From an uncultured Clostridia bacterium (lineage in GTDB: Bacteria > Bacillota > Clostridia > Oscillospirales > Ruminococcaceae): a stretch of DNA of 36,183 nt. Positions 1 to 7,288 of the stretch are shown here, piece after piece. The notes beneath the pieces were generated by a model, which was given only the letters and a program-made list of their open reading frames with translations, was not told the DNA's origin and searched no databases. A program made the position numbers and the translations under genes. The stretch is from assembly GCA_947627235.1 (NCBI GenBank), contig CANQVG010000017.1, positions 1 through 36,183 on the forward strand, in the 5' to 3' direction. How positions within the stretch are numbered: position 1 is the first letter of the stretch; each line of letters opens with the position of its first letter.

Positions 1-78
1 CAGCCTGCGGGCTGCGCCGAGGGGCGCCGCCCCTCGACCCCGCGAGCCTTTTGAAAAAGGCTCGACCGAAAACTTTTA
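1..78. repeat. GC-rich multi-hairpin intergenic repeat (cut by window edge)
   Basis: Three consecutive inverted repeats are visible: CAGCC/GGCTG at 1-5 and 10-14, GAGGGGC/GCCCCTC at 19-25 and 29-35, and CGAGCCTTTT/AAAAGGCTCG at 43-52 and 55-64. They are followed by AAAACTTTT at 69-77. The element lies just downstream of the pilus operon's last gene and continues past the left edge. Read on the minus strand, the hairpins could slow or end operon transcription, but no clean T-tract follows them. It resembles dispersed hairpin repeats of clostridial genomes; that resemblance is from memory and unchecked. Confidence 0.55.
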
Positions 79-128
79 GCTTTATGTGCTTGAAACAAAT
101 ACTCCAATGCTATTATATATAACTTTAT

Positions 129-602
129 TCATCGGTTTAGACTGTATACGCTGAACGAACAGGATTTAATCCGTCTGCCCTTTGCAGAGCATATTTCAAA
201 GCTCACGTCTACGGCGCTTTCCCGACGTGAAAAAACAAGCTGCTCTATATGAAGGCTTCCGTATGCGCCGGCGTTCATCAGCGGATATTTCTTTATTCCT
301 CCAAAGACCGCAGCCCTGCCGCCGTCAAGACCGATAACGGCGTTTTCACCGTAAATTTCGCTGTCATAGACAAGTCCTTCTTCCGTGACCCTTACGTTTT
401 GAGCAAACCTCAACTCATTCTGAATTTCAAGCAGTAAAGTCGACGCCAGCGTGTCCGCACGCGAATACCCGACGATTTTTCCGCGCGTCCCAAAAGCCGC
501 CGTCAGGGCGGAAAGGCAGACCGCTGAAAACGCCGCCAGCAAAACCGCTGCGACAAGAACCTCCTCAAGAGTGAATCCCCTGCGGTTTCTGAGTATATTC
601 AA
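129..602 (-). CDS. Minor type IV pilin / pseudopilin (type III signal)
   Basis: A 157-residue protein with a textbook prepilin N-terminus: a short basic leader, then G9|FTLEE with Glu at mature position +5, then a hydrophobic helix to about residue 37. Prepilin peptidase would cut after Gly9 and the protein would join the pilus through the helix. The globular part is unlike anything I can name. The start is TTG at 600-602, preceded by AAAGGAGAG at good spacing; no ATG fits. It is the last gene of the pilus operon, 30 nt after the preceding gene. By position with three other minor pilins it probably helps prime assembly or sits in the tip complex. Confidence 0.8.
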   Translation of the reverse strand: MNILRNRRGFTLEEVLVAAVLLAAFSAVCLSALTAAFGTRGKIVGYSRADTLASTLLLEIQNELRFAQNVRVTEEGLVYDSEIYGENAVIGLDGGRAAVFGGIKKYPLMNAGAYGSLHIEQLVFSRRESAVDVSFEICSAKGRRIKSCSFSVYSLNR

Positions 603-632
603 TAAAAGCTCTCCTTTGTGAAATACTCTTTT

Positions 633-959
633 TTAATCCTTTGCAGCCGAGTATGACCTTAGCGAGCTTCCACCGTAGAGGTCGGCATCGATTTCAACCC
701 TCTTGGACATATCCGCCGTGTTTTTTTCGCTTATAATTACCCTAATCCTGCCGATGGGTTCTTTTGTCTCGTCCTCTGCGGCGGACAGTTCAGAATAAAA
801 CTCGGCGTCGGCAGCCCGGGAACGAAGATTTATCTGATACGCGGCGGTCAACATAACCGCGGCGAGAACGGCGGACACAGCCGCTATCGCCAGCGAAGCA
901 AGCGTTTCAGCCAAAGTCTCTCCCTTTTCCGACGCGAGCTTATCAAACGCCTTTTTCAT
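633..959 (-). CDS. Small pseudopilin-like protein
   Basis: A 108-residue protein with a 13-residue leader ending in EKG, then ETLAE and a hydrophobic segment to about residue 43. This gives Glu at mature +5, but mature residue 1 is Glu instead of the usual Phe, so its processing by the prepilin peptidase is plausible rather than certain. The C-terminal 60 residues are short and polar. An ATG start follows GGAGAGG. Only one base separates it from the upstream 267-residue gene, so the two are probably translationally coupled. A minor subunit of the same pilus is the likeliest role, judged from N-terminus and operon position. Confidence 0.65.
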   Translation of the reverse strand: MKKAFDKLASEKGETLAETLASLAIAAVSAVLAAVMLTAAYQINLRSRAADAEFYSELSAAEDETKEPIGRIRVIISEKNTADMSKRVEIDADLYGGSSLRSYSAAKD

Positions 960-960
960 A

Positions 961-1764
961 CTATCCCTCTCCTTCGTAAACCCGTGTGATTACCGCAGAA
1001 CCGAAATCCGCCGATACAGTAACATCCGCGCTTCCTTTTTTCAGCCTCGACACCGAGAGCGGATTGCCTGCCTCAAGAAATTCTTCTTCGCGGTGGAATA
1101 CGGCTCTATCGTATCTTATATCCGCTTCAAATCCGAGCGCGTATCCGCCGTCTTCGCTTTTTAGCACAACGCTTATTTTTTCACCGCTTATTTCAATTTT
1201 TGCCGAGACCGGAACAAACGCTTCGTCCGATAAAACCTCTACCGACAGCTCATATACCGCTTTGTCAAGTTCCGTTGGCGGATGCGCCTTTTTTGCGGCA
1301 AGCCAGCCGCTGCGCGCCAGTTCCTCATCGCAGAACCGTTTCCACAGCATTTCGCACAAGCCGTCGGATATCAGCCGACAGACGCTGTCCGCAGGCGGAG
1401 TGTCCGGACCGCCGAACTTATAGCTTAGCTCTACGTCCGCGCTCTTTATTTCGCCGAAGCGGTCTTCGCTGCCCTCGCGCGCTTCATCGGCGTTCAACAA
1501 GTATTGCGGCGTATATACATACCGTGCGTCAATTTTCAGGTCGCAAAGCTGCGACTTTATCAGTCTTGCGGCAGAAGAAACCGAGAGATATTCCTGCTGA
1601 TATTTCAAAAGATATCCGTATCTGCTTACGTTTGAGCGCGCGGAAGTGAGAGCGGACATTCCGGAAAACATACACACAGCCAGAAGCAACAGCGCCATTA
1701 CCATAGACGCGCCCCGTCTGCTTTCAAGCTTTTCTGCAACCCGTTTTAAACCGCGTTTTCTCAT
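961..1764 (-). CDS. PilX/GspK-like minor pilin candidate, lacks Glu+5
   Basis: A 267-residue protein whose N-terminus has a basic stretch, RRG|ASMVMALLLL, and one hydrophobic helix (about residues 19-41). This resembles PilX-type N-termini. Mature position +5 is Met, not Glu; in type II secretion the tip pseudopilin GspK also lacks this Glu, so a tip location is an inference. The remainder is a soluble domain I do not recognise. ATG start after GAGGTG. It sits 15 nt after the large pilin-adhesin gene and directly before the small pseudopilin gene. Family assignment rests on the N-terminus and neighbours only. Confidence 0.6.
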   Translation of the reverse strand: MRKRGLKRVAEKLESRRGASMVMALLLLAVCMFSGMSALTSARSNVSRYGYLLKYQQEYLSVSSAARLIKSQLCDLKIDARYVYTPQYLLNADEAREGSEDRFGEIKSADVELSYKFGGPDTPPADSVCRLISDGLCEMLWKRFCDEELARSGWLAAKKAHPPTELDKAVYELSVEVLSDEAFVPVSAKIEISGEKISVVLKSEDGGYALGFEADIRYDRAVFHREEEFLEAGNPLSVSRLKKGSADVTVSADFGSAVITRVYEGEG

Positions 1765-1779
1765 TACTGCACCTCATTT

Positions 1780-3831
1780 CTATGCCGGCCAGTCTCCGAT
1801 ATGGACCGTTCTGGAGGCATACGGATATTTCCCGCCGTAAAGCTCTTTCAGAAAGCCGTCATACGGCAGAGCCGACGCCATTTTTTCCGTGTCTGAAATC
1901 TCGTCCGACTCAGTCGCGACATTTTCATTCTTAGGAGCCTTTTTCATCTCCACACCGTCTGCATCAATAACCCTTGCAAGTGTATAGCACGATTCGGCGT
2001 AATATATCCCCATACCCGCAAAAGCGTCGGCGTTTTCAATGTCGCCGGAGCTCACCGAGCAGGTCGTGTAACATTCCGTGAGGCTGATTTCCTGCGACTT
2101 TCCCGCAAAGCCTCCTGCGCCCTCTCCTCCGTACACATTTATCAGGGCAAATCTTTTTCCTTCGTCCGAAACTCCGCAAAACCTGCCATTGAACGTATGC
2201 CCGCCGACATATGTCCCGCTGACTTCGCAGCCCTTTTCGGCGCAGCCTGTCAGTCCTCCTGCAAAACATTCACTGATTACTTTAACCGACGAGCCTCCGT
2301 CTGACACGGACACCCCGTCCGCATATCCGAAATAACCGCCGGCATAGCTGTCGGTCCCGAACGACTTTATTGCGCGCCGTTCATAATTTTCACAATCGGA
2401 ATATACAAAAACGCCCTTTGCCGACGAAAAAGAACACATTCCCGCAACGCCTCCCGCACAGCCGCGGGTTGAAACTTCGGGATCTTCGATAATTATATTT
2501 TCAAACGCCGCATAGAAAGAATATCCGCACAATACTCCTGCCGGTTCGTCGTCGCCGACTATCGTGGGATGCCTGAATATAATATCGCTGCACCGACACC
2601 CCATAATTCCGGAAAACAGACCCGCTCCGTATTCGCTGTCGGACGAGCCGTCTATTTTGAGTCCGGATATCGTATGATCGTTTCCCGAAAAACCTCCGCT
2701 AAGACCCGCAGAACAGTCTATAGGTTTGAACGCATATCCGTTTGCGTACGTTATGCCGCTGTTCCAGGAACCGTAGTTTTCATTGTCGCCTGAATCTTTG
2801 AAGTCGATGTCGGAAGTAAGCTCGGCTGACGTAACCTTACCCACGGATATGCAGTCCGTAAGATGCTGAAGATGGCGTCCGCAAGAAATGGCGGCTCTGC
2901 CGTCCGTAAGGCTTTCAAAATAACTGTTCACGGTTTTTGAAACAGCCGACGGCGCCGCGCCCTCGAAGTGAAATACCGCCGTAACGGTTATATCATCTCC
3001 CGGCTCTATCAACAACCCTCCGTCAGAATCGCTGACCCAGTCACTGAAGCTGCGCTCCAAAACATAGCCGGACATATTTTTGTCCTCGGGAAGCGAGCTT
3101 TTGCCGCCGTCGTCGCCCTGACCCGGCAGCAAAGAATCAAGTATCACGGTTGCCGTATTTCCGCCGACGATAAAACACCCCGCATATTCGGGAACAATTT
3201 CTACCCTGCTTTCCCCGCCGCTTATATAAAGAGAAAACCCGACCGCGCCTGTGCAGTCGGCGCTCACCCTGACGGCAAGCTTTTCTCCGTTTATTATCCG
3301 AACGACCGGCACCGGAGCTTTTTTACCTTCGGGTTTTTCCTGAGCTTCACCGCCGAAATATCCCACCTGTGTACCGAGTCTGAGCCTTTGCTCAAAGCTT
3401 CTCGGGATTTTTTCGGGAAACATCGGGTCATAGTCCAAAAATACGACGTCGCTGTAAAACACGCCGTATACCTCTCCGCTTACCGCATCGTATTCAACGG
3501 CAGCCGTTCCGTCCCCGCGCTCTGAAATTACCGAAACGATATGAATACTTGTGACGTCCGGACGCACGCCTTTATATGACACGGTGTTCACTGGTACGCT
3601 TTTCCCTCCGAAATCAAGGGGCTTTCCCGCGCACCGTGCCGCCGTGAGTTCGTTCTGAACAGATACAAAAATGTCCTCAGCGGCGCTGTCAAGCCTTATA
3701 AGCCTTAGCCTTCTCACCGTAAAAACCGCATCAGGAGCCGCCGCCGCGAACAAAACCGTCAAAACGGCTAAAGCAGCAAGCAGCTTAGCCACCGTAAAAC
3801 CCGCTTCAGAGACTCTTTTCAGAAGCCTCAA
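1780..3831 (-). CDS. Giant pilin-adhesin with GLUG-type repeats
   Basis: A 683-residue protein. Residues 1-11 form a basic leader ending in Gly, followed by FTVAK and a hydrophobic helix to about 33, which is a prepilin signal except that Glu+5 is replaced by Lys16. Residues about 38-160 look like a pilin globular domain. A beta-rich linker region follows (about 175-300). Then come glycine-rich repeats of GLUG type (GGFSGND 379-385, GLFSG 404-408, GGVAG 460-464, GGYFGY 498-503, GGLTGC 525-530, GGFAGK 573-578), as found in surface adhesins. The start is TTG at 3829-3831 after GGGTGA; the nearby ATG is out of frame. It lies inside the pilus operon and probably presents an adhesive domain on the pilus, perhaps at its tip. 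Confidence 0.75.
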   Translation of the reverse strand: MRLLKRVSEAGFTVAKLLAALAVLTVLFAAAAPDAVFTVRRLRLIRLDSAAEDIFVSVQNELTAARCAGKPLDFGGKSVPVNTVSYKGVRPDVTSIHIVSVISERGDGTAAVEYDAVSGEVYGVFYSDVVFLDYDPMFPEKIPRSFEQRLRLGTQVGYFGGEAQEKPEGKKAPVPVVRIINGEKLAVRVSADCTGAVGFSLYISGGESRVEIVPEYAGCFIVGGNTATVILDSLLPGQGDDGGKSSLPEDKNMSGYVLERSFSDWVSDSDGGLLIEPGDDITVTAVFHFEGAAPSAVSKTVNSYFESLTDGRAAISCGRHLQHLTDCISVGKVTSAELTSDIDFKDSGDNENYGSWNSGITYANGYAFKPIDCSAGLSGGFSGNDHTISGLKIDGSSDSEYGAGLFSGIMGCRCSDIIFRHPTIVGDDEPAGVLCGYSFYAAFENIIIEDPEVSTRGCAGGVAGMCSFSSAKGVFVYSDCENYERRAIKSFGTDSYAGGYFGYADGVSVSDGGSSVKVISECFAGGLTGCAEKGCEVSGTYVGGHTFNGRFCGVSDEGKRFALINVYGGEGAGGFAGKSQEISLTECYTTCSVSSGDIENADAFAGMGIYYAESCYTLARVIDADGVEMKKAPKNENVATESDEISDTEKMASALPYDGFLKELYGGKYPYASRTVHIGDWPA

Positions 3832-3851
3832 CCATATTCACCCTATCTGTC

Positions 3852-4397
3852 TTATTCTGACAGCTCATAAAAAACTATGCTTCCGCTGACCTTTACCCCG
3901 CCGCTGCCGATTCCGCCGTCGATCGCCGTAACGGAGAGGTTCTGAAGCTGCGAGCGAAATCCGGTATGACTCAGCTTTGTCAGTATTGCTATCGCATCTT
4001 CATAGCTGTCCGCGGAAAAGCCGAAGCTCACCAAACGCTCTGCCACGCCGTCTTCAATCGTCACGCTATTGGCTCTCAGCTCAGGGGTAACGCCAAAGAA
4101 TATATCGTTAAAACACAACATAAGCTCCCCGATATTGTCATAATCGGGCAGATACGTGCGTTCGCTGTCGGGAAGCGAGAGTATACGCTCCAGCTCGGTT
4201 TTCATTTCAAGATATTCCGCTTTATCCGCACGTGCGTCCTCAAGCTGCGCGCTGATATCGGCGATACCCGTTTTCAGCTCCTCGGTCTCGGCGCTCACCG
4301 GAACCTGAACCGCAAAAAAGTAAAACCCCGCCAGCATAATAGCCGCTATCGTCAGCAAAAAAGCTTTCTGACGCTTTGAAAAGCTGTACTTCATCAT
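3852..4397 (-). CDS. pilO: PilO-like pilus assembly membrane protein
   Basis: A 181-residue protein with a short cytoplasmic N-terminus, one membrane segment (about residues 13-33), a coiled-coil stretch rich in Glu and Lys (about 36-75), and a compact C-terminal domain. This bitopic layout is that of PilO, the inner-membrane partner of PilN that links pilus growth to the cytoplasmic PilM ring. Sequence similarity is weak, as usual for the family, so the call leans on topology and on the gene order pilM-pilN-pilO. ATG starts at 4397 or 4394; an SD-like GGAGGG sits rather far upstream. It begins one base after the pilN stop. Confidence 0.7.
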   Translation of the reverse strand: MMKYSFSKRQKAFLLTIAAIMLAGFYFFAVQVPVSAETEELKTGIADISAQLEDARADKAEYLEMKTELERILSLPDSERTYLPDYDNIGELMLCFNDIFFGVTPELRANSVTIEDGVAERLVSFGFSADSYEDAIAILTKLSHTGFRSQLQNLSVTAIDGGIGSGGVKVSGSIVFYELSE

Positions 4398-4398
4398 A

Positions 4399-4968
4399 TT
4401 ATTCTAAAGCACCCTCCTCCGCTACTTCCGCGTCTTCATTCAGAGAAACCGTTATTTTCGTGACTGTGGAACCGTTTAACCCCGTTACCGCCTCGGTGGA
4501 AACCGCCACGCTTTCGACAAATCGGTCGGCTTCAAGCGCCTCAATAAGCTCCGACATTTTCTCAAGGTCGAGTCCCGCCACGGTTATTGAAAGAGTTTTT
4601 CCCAAAATCGCTGCGTTCTGAACCTCCGCCTTTGAAAACACATCGCGTTCCAGCAGCTCAAAGACCTCAAGTCTGTCAGGCAGAGATGTGTCAAACCCGC
4701 GGTAGGAATATCGGTCATATTCCGCTTTTATCTTTTCCGAGTCCGCGCACTCGCGCTTAATTTCCAACAGCTCATGCGTCAGCGAAGAAAGCTCTGCCTC
4801 CGCCGACGCTATCCTTTCGAGCCGCCCTGATACCGCGATTTCTGAAAAAATAACCGCCGCGACCGTCAAAAGAATCAGCGCCGCCGAAAACTTAAGACAT
4901 ACCGATGCTTTTTCGCCGGTATTTAAAAAGTTCACTTCCCTTTTGGACGCGATTTCATATCTTTTCAT
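4399..4968 (-). CDS. pilN: PilN-like pilus assembly membrane protein
   Basis: About 189 residues: a cytoplasmic N-terminus containing REVNFLN (positioned like the PilN motif that docks into PilM), one membrane segment (about residues 26-47), a coiled coil and a ferredoxin-like C-terminal part. In characterised systems PilN and PilO form heterodimers spanning the membrane. The start chosen is ATG at 4968 because GGGGTGATATTA precedes it; a GTG nine bases upstream lies inside that SD. The start overlaps the end of pilM by 14 bp, which suggests coupled translation and equal amounts of the partners. Confidence 0.72.
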   Translation of the reverse strand: MKRYEIASKREVNFLNTGEKASVCLKFSAALILLTVAAVIFSEIAVSGRLERIASAEAELSSLTHELLEIKRECADSEKIKAEYDRYSYRGFDTSLPDRLEVFELLERDVFSKAEVQNAAILGKTLSITVAGLDLEKMSELIEALEADRFVESVAVSTEAVTGLNGSTVTKITVSLNEDAEVAEEGALE

Positions 4969-5869
4969 TAATATCACCCCGCTGCATCACCGCGCCCACG
5001 GCGCCTATACATCTGTCGGCTCCGCTTATGCCGAACATCTCTAAGCTGTCCGACGTCTTTATGGGCAAAGCGTCGTCGAGCGCCTCTTTCAGCGGAGTAA
5101 TCTGCGCTCCTCCGCCTATAAGGCATATACTGTCCGGTACAGACTCGGGGTGACTGTACCCCAAAAAGTAAACCGGATTGCGGATTCCGGCGGCGAGCTT
5201 TCGGCACAGCTCCAGGCAGTCTTCCGACGGCGCGCCTTTGCCGTCTCCGAAAGCTTTCGCAGCCTCCTGACACCCACCGTCTATAACGTGCGTCATCTCA
5301 TATCCGTCCTCTGCGTACATATACAGCCTCACGGCGCTGTGGCCTATGTCGGCAATGCACCGCCTGCTTCCGCTCGCAATACAGCCGAAATTCGCATATG
5401 CCGACTCGGCAGGCATAGCGGCGCTAAGCCTTATACCTGCCCGGCGAAATACGTCCTTTATCGCGTAAACGACGGATTTCTGCGCAGCCGCAGCCATAAC
5501 CCACATCTTTCCGCCGCCCGCGTCGCCGATTACGGAATAATCATATATACAGTCTCCTCCGCAAAATCCGTGCAGCTCGTAAGGTATGTTCACCCTCATC
5601 TGGGCGTGCGTCATCGACGGCACGCAAAGTCTTCGGCAAAGACACGCCGACTGCGGTATCAACACAGACGCGGAGTCAAACCTTAGACCGTGTTTTTTGC
5701 ATGTCTCTTTAAGAAAAGCCGACATCTCTGCGCCGAAGCGTCCGGCTTCCGTTCCCGCAAGACAGTCGGGCAGGGATTCCGAAACAAATCTCTCTATGCC
5801 GTTTTTAGAGCGGACGGCAATATGGACGGCACTGCTGCCGATATCAAATCCCGCTGTCCTTCCGAACAT
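4955..5869 (-). CDS. pilM: PilM-like actin-fold pilus assembly ATPase
   Basis: About 304 residues with actin/FtsA-type nucleotide-binding signatures: GFDIGSSAVHIAV at the N-terminus (phosphate 1), CIADIGHSAVRLYMY mid-protein (phosphate 2), and IGGGAQITPL near the C-terminus (adenosine). PilM is a cytoplasmic ring or platform protein that binds the N-terminus of PilN. The ATG at 5869 is preferred over an upstream in-frame start because AAGGAGGAT lies just before it and the actin fold begins there. It follows the peptidase gene by 13 bases and overlaps pilN at its 3' end. Confidence 0.85.
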   Translation of the reverse strand: MFGRTAGFDIGSSAVHIAVRSKNGIERFVSESLPDCLAGTEAGRFGAEMSAFLKETCKKHGLRFDSASVLIPQSACLCRRLCVPSMTHAQMRVNIPYELHGFCGGDCIYDYSVIGDAGGGKMWVMAAAAQKSVVYAIKDVFRRAGIRLSAAMPAESAYANFGCIASGSRRCIADIGHSAVRLYMYAEDGYEMTHVIDGGCQEAAKAFGDGKGAPSEDCLELCRKLAAGIRNPVYFLGYSHPESVPDSICLIGGGAQITPLKEALDDALPIKTSDSLEMFGISGADRCIGAVGAVMQRGDINEKI

Positions 5870-5882
5870 AAATCCATCCTCC

Positions 5883-6689
5883 TTAAAGCGCGGCAAACAG
5901 CCCGTAAAGGCCAAGGTAACGCTCTATAATAATGTCGCCGAAAAGCAGTGTGACAAACGCCGCGACGGAAATACAGGGTATAAACGGAAACGGTTCCCCG
6001 CGTCCGGTCTTTTTAAACACCACAGTCGCAAGACCGAACACACAGCTTAAAATCACAAGAAGAAGCATCCGAACGGGGCCGAAAAACAGTCCGAGAACCG
6101 CTATAAGCTTGATATCTGCGCCGCCGAGAGACTCGCGGCCGAATATTCTGTCAGACGCGAGCGAAAACAGCAGTATTCCAGCTCCGTATAAAAACGCGCC
6201 AAGCAGTCCGCTGATAACTCTTTCCGACGGCTTTGGATACGCCGCCGTAAATATCACGAATACCGCCGCGCAGACCGCATGGAGAAAATCCGGCACCTCC
6301 TGTGTATAGACGTCGCAGAGCGACTCGGCGCATATGACCGTAAAGAGCGCTGCCGCTTCAAGTGCGTAAAAGCTGATTCCAAACACAAAAAGCGACGCCG
6401 TATAAGCCGCCGCGAGAGCCGCCTCGGAAACAAAGCTCAGAAAATCTATCTTTGCTCCGCAGCCACGGCATCTTCCGCGCAGAAAAAGATAGCTGAATAT
6501 GGGAACAATCTCCGAAGCTCCGAGAATACGCCCGCAGGCTGGACATCGGGAACGCCCGGTCAAAGCGCTCTTTCCGTCTTTTAACCGAACGCAGGCGCAG
6601 TTTACAAAGCTTCCTACGCAGGCTCCCAACGCAAACACGAGTACCGCAATATAACAGACGAGCGCCGGCGGAAGCTCAAAGACAGACAT
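5883..6689 (-). CDS. pilD: Prepilin peptidase (A24 family)
   Basis: About 268 residues, polytopic. The N-terminal cytoplasmic loop carries the paired CPAC and CRGC zinc motifs typical of bifunctional peptidase/methyltransferases, after a GSFVNCACVRL segment. Catalytic aspartates are in CDVYTQEVPD and in GGADIKL, the GxGD-type motif of aspartic membrane proteases, here with Ala in the third position as in many Firmicutes. It would cleave the leaders of the five pilin-like proteins encoded in this operon and N-methylate the new N-termini. ATG 6689 is chosen because GGAGGAG precedes it. Confidence 0.92.
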   Translation of the reverse strand: MSVFELPPALVCYIAVLVFALGACVGSFVNCACVRLKDGKSALTGRSRCPACGRILGASEIVPIFSYLFLRGRCRGCGAKIDFLSFVSEAALAAAYTASLFVFGISFYALEAAALFTVICAESLCDVYTQEVPDFLHAVCAAVFVIFTAAYPKPSERVISGLLGAFLYGAGILLFSLASDRIFGRESLGGADIKLIAVLGLFFGPVRMLLLVILSCVFGLATVVFKKTGRGEPFPFIPCISVAAFVTLLFGDIIIERYLGLYGLFAAL

Positions 6690-6762
6690 AACAACTCCTC
6701 CGTTTGCAACAAAAACGGGGCGCGGCACTTTAAAACTGCCCCGCCCCCGAAATGATGGTCAT

Positions 6763-7197
6763 TTAATGACTGTCCAACCAGCTATTGGTTATTTTGCCCT
6801 CGGTTATTGTTACGGAAAACGGGATATCCGCATACCTGTCGGATTCAGCGGTCATATTTCCCTTTGCCGCCGCGCTGCCGAGACCGCAGCTCTTCTCGTC
6901 CTCTGCATAACTATGAGCTGCCGGTTCCGGCACAGTGTGACCTGCGATTTCCAGATTCCCGTTAGTAATGTTGAAATAATAGGTTATGGGTGAAGACTCG
7001 TTTATGTGGGTGATCAGATAGTGAGCCTGCGCCATAGATGATGCGGAACGGGCATTTGCCTCGTCAACCGATATTCGGGCCTTTTCAAGCTGATTTGAAA
7101 ACAGCGGAATCGCAATCGCCATCAGTATTGCGATTATTGCAAGCACAATGAGCAATTCCGCGAGAGTAAAGCCCTTTTTGTTTCTGAATTTTTTCAT
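6763..7197 (-). CDS. Major type IV pilin candidate
   Basis: About 144 residues with the most canonical prepilin signal of the window: MKKFRNKKG|FTLAELLIVLAIIAILMAIAIP, with Glu+5 and the Pro that kinks the pilin helix. The C-terminal domain is small, with two cysteines in a region (CGLGS plus helix contacts) that do not define an obvious disulfide loop. ATG 7197 follows GGAGGCGAC. Its place directly after pilB-pilC and before the peptidase, with its canonical signal, makes it the best candidate for the main fibre subunit. Expression level is not known from sequence. Confidence 0.85.
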   Translation of the reverse strand: MKKFRNKKGFTLAELLIVLAIIAILMAIAIPLFSNQLEKARISVDEANARSASSMAQAHYLITHINESSPITYYFNITNGNLEIAGHTVPEPAAHSYAEDEKSCGLGSAAAKGNMTAESDRYADIPFSVTITEGKITNSWLDSH

Positions 7198-7288
7198 AGT
7201 TGTCGCCTCCATCGGATATATTTGCCGTACTGTCAGGAGTATTAACAGCCGCGCACCGTAATGCACGGCAGCAAACCAAACAATAATA

